Shown piece after piece: positions 25,851 to 26,140 of a DNA stretch of 26,140 nucleotides. The position numbers were made by a program, and so were the translations under genes. The number at the start of each line of letters is the position of its first letter. Within the stretch, counting starts at the first letter, position 1. Source of the DNA: Bilabrum cf. latius (lineage: Eukaryota > Bigyra: Bicosoecida > Bigyra > Bicosoecida). The stretch is from contig CBCXTV010000036.1 in assembly GCA_965178125.1 (NCBI GenBank), positions 1 through 26,140 of the forward strand, read 5' to 3'. The notes under the pieces were generated by a model, which was given only the letters and a program-made list of their open reading frames with translations, was not told the DNA's origin and did not search any database.

Positions 25851-26140
25851 TTTGTGGCGCAAAGAGGACGAATGCTCCAACCCGCCGCGCCTGGTAATGG
25901 TATGGACGAGCTGGGCGTCAGTGATCGTTCCTTTTTCCCGGACGCAACGGACCCGATGAAATTTTCGCGCGCTGAGCAGACCCCAAATTTACGATGAAGA
26001 AGCCCAAATCCTGCGTCCATGAAGGCCTTGCGAGGCCGCCTGCTATTGGCAGTCGACGCTCCGGGATCCACTGCGCAATGCAGTTTTGCAGAGCGATGCA
26101 GTATGCGCGGGAAGACGGCAAAATGGATCCGTATCTTTGG
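25851..26140. other. Window end without a recognised gene
   Basis: I see nothing that supports a gene or repeat in the last ~290 nt. Confidence 0.45.

Overview
This looks like nuclear DNA from a GC-rich unicellular eukaryote. All convincing genes are intronless, lie on the minus strand and are separated by long noncoding, repeat-rich gaps. There are no bacterial-style operons with ribosome sites, no rRNA or tRNA, and no structural virus genes. A one-way gene array with large intergenic repeats and expanded CxxC zinc-ribbon proteins fits a dinoflagellate-like protist best. That placement is a guess from style, not a match to a named species.

Layout. 1-1740: no intact gene; a decayed copy of the 3' end of the 13.3-kb coiled-coil gene and a 64-nt hairpin (copy A, 1358-1421). 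1743-12112: six minus-strand genes: a CxxC protein (1743-2747), a pogo/Tc1-type DDE transposase (2762-4399), a small coiled-coil protein (4938-5462) followed by a ~0.5-kb tandem duplication, a double zinc-ribbon protein (6565-7611), a third CxxC protein (8730-9581), and a large HUH/superfamily-3-helicase replication initiator (Rep, 9827-12112). An 18-bp palindrome covers the Rep start codon. Upstream of Rep come four GTAGTGCTC repeats and hairpin copy B (12803-12866). Hairpins A and B are in the same orientation and bracket about 11.4 kb. 13289-17195: a basic coiled-coil protein and a very large glycosyltransferase-like protein with an SR-like tail. 17400-19990: no recognisable gene. 19990-21700: nested minisatellites. 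21745-24628: a mosaic of at least a dozen short pieces of the zinc-ribbon, Rep, glycosyltransferase and CxxC genes, all in the same orientation. 24630-26140: mostly featureless, with a separate diverged Rep fragment at 25.6 kb.

How it may work together (inference). Rep, its repeats and its hairpins form a plausible replication/mobility module, and the direct-repeat hairpins could be the ends of an integrated circular or rolling-circle element carrying a transposase and CxxC cargo genes. The mosaic joins fragments from genes inside and outside that 11.4-kb segment, so these genes seem to have belonged to one shared pool of element DNA. It could have arisen by template switching, and could act as a source of antisense RNA or be simple debris. 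An assembly error must also be excluded.
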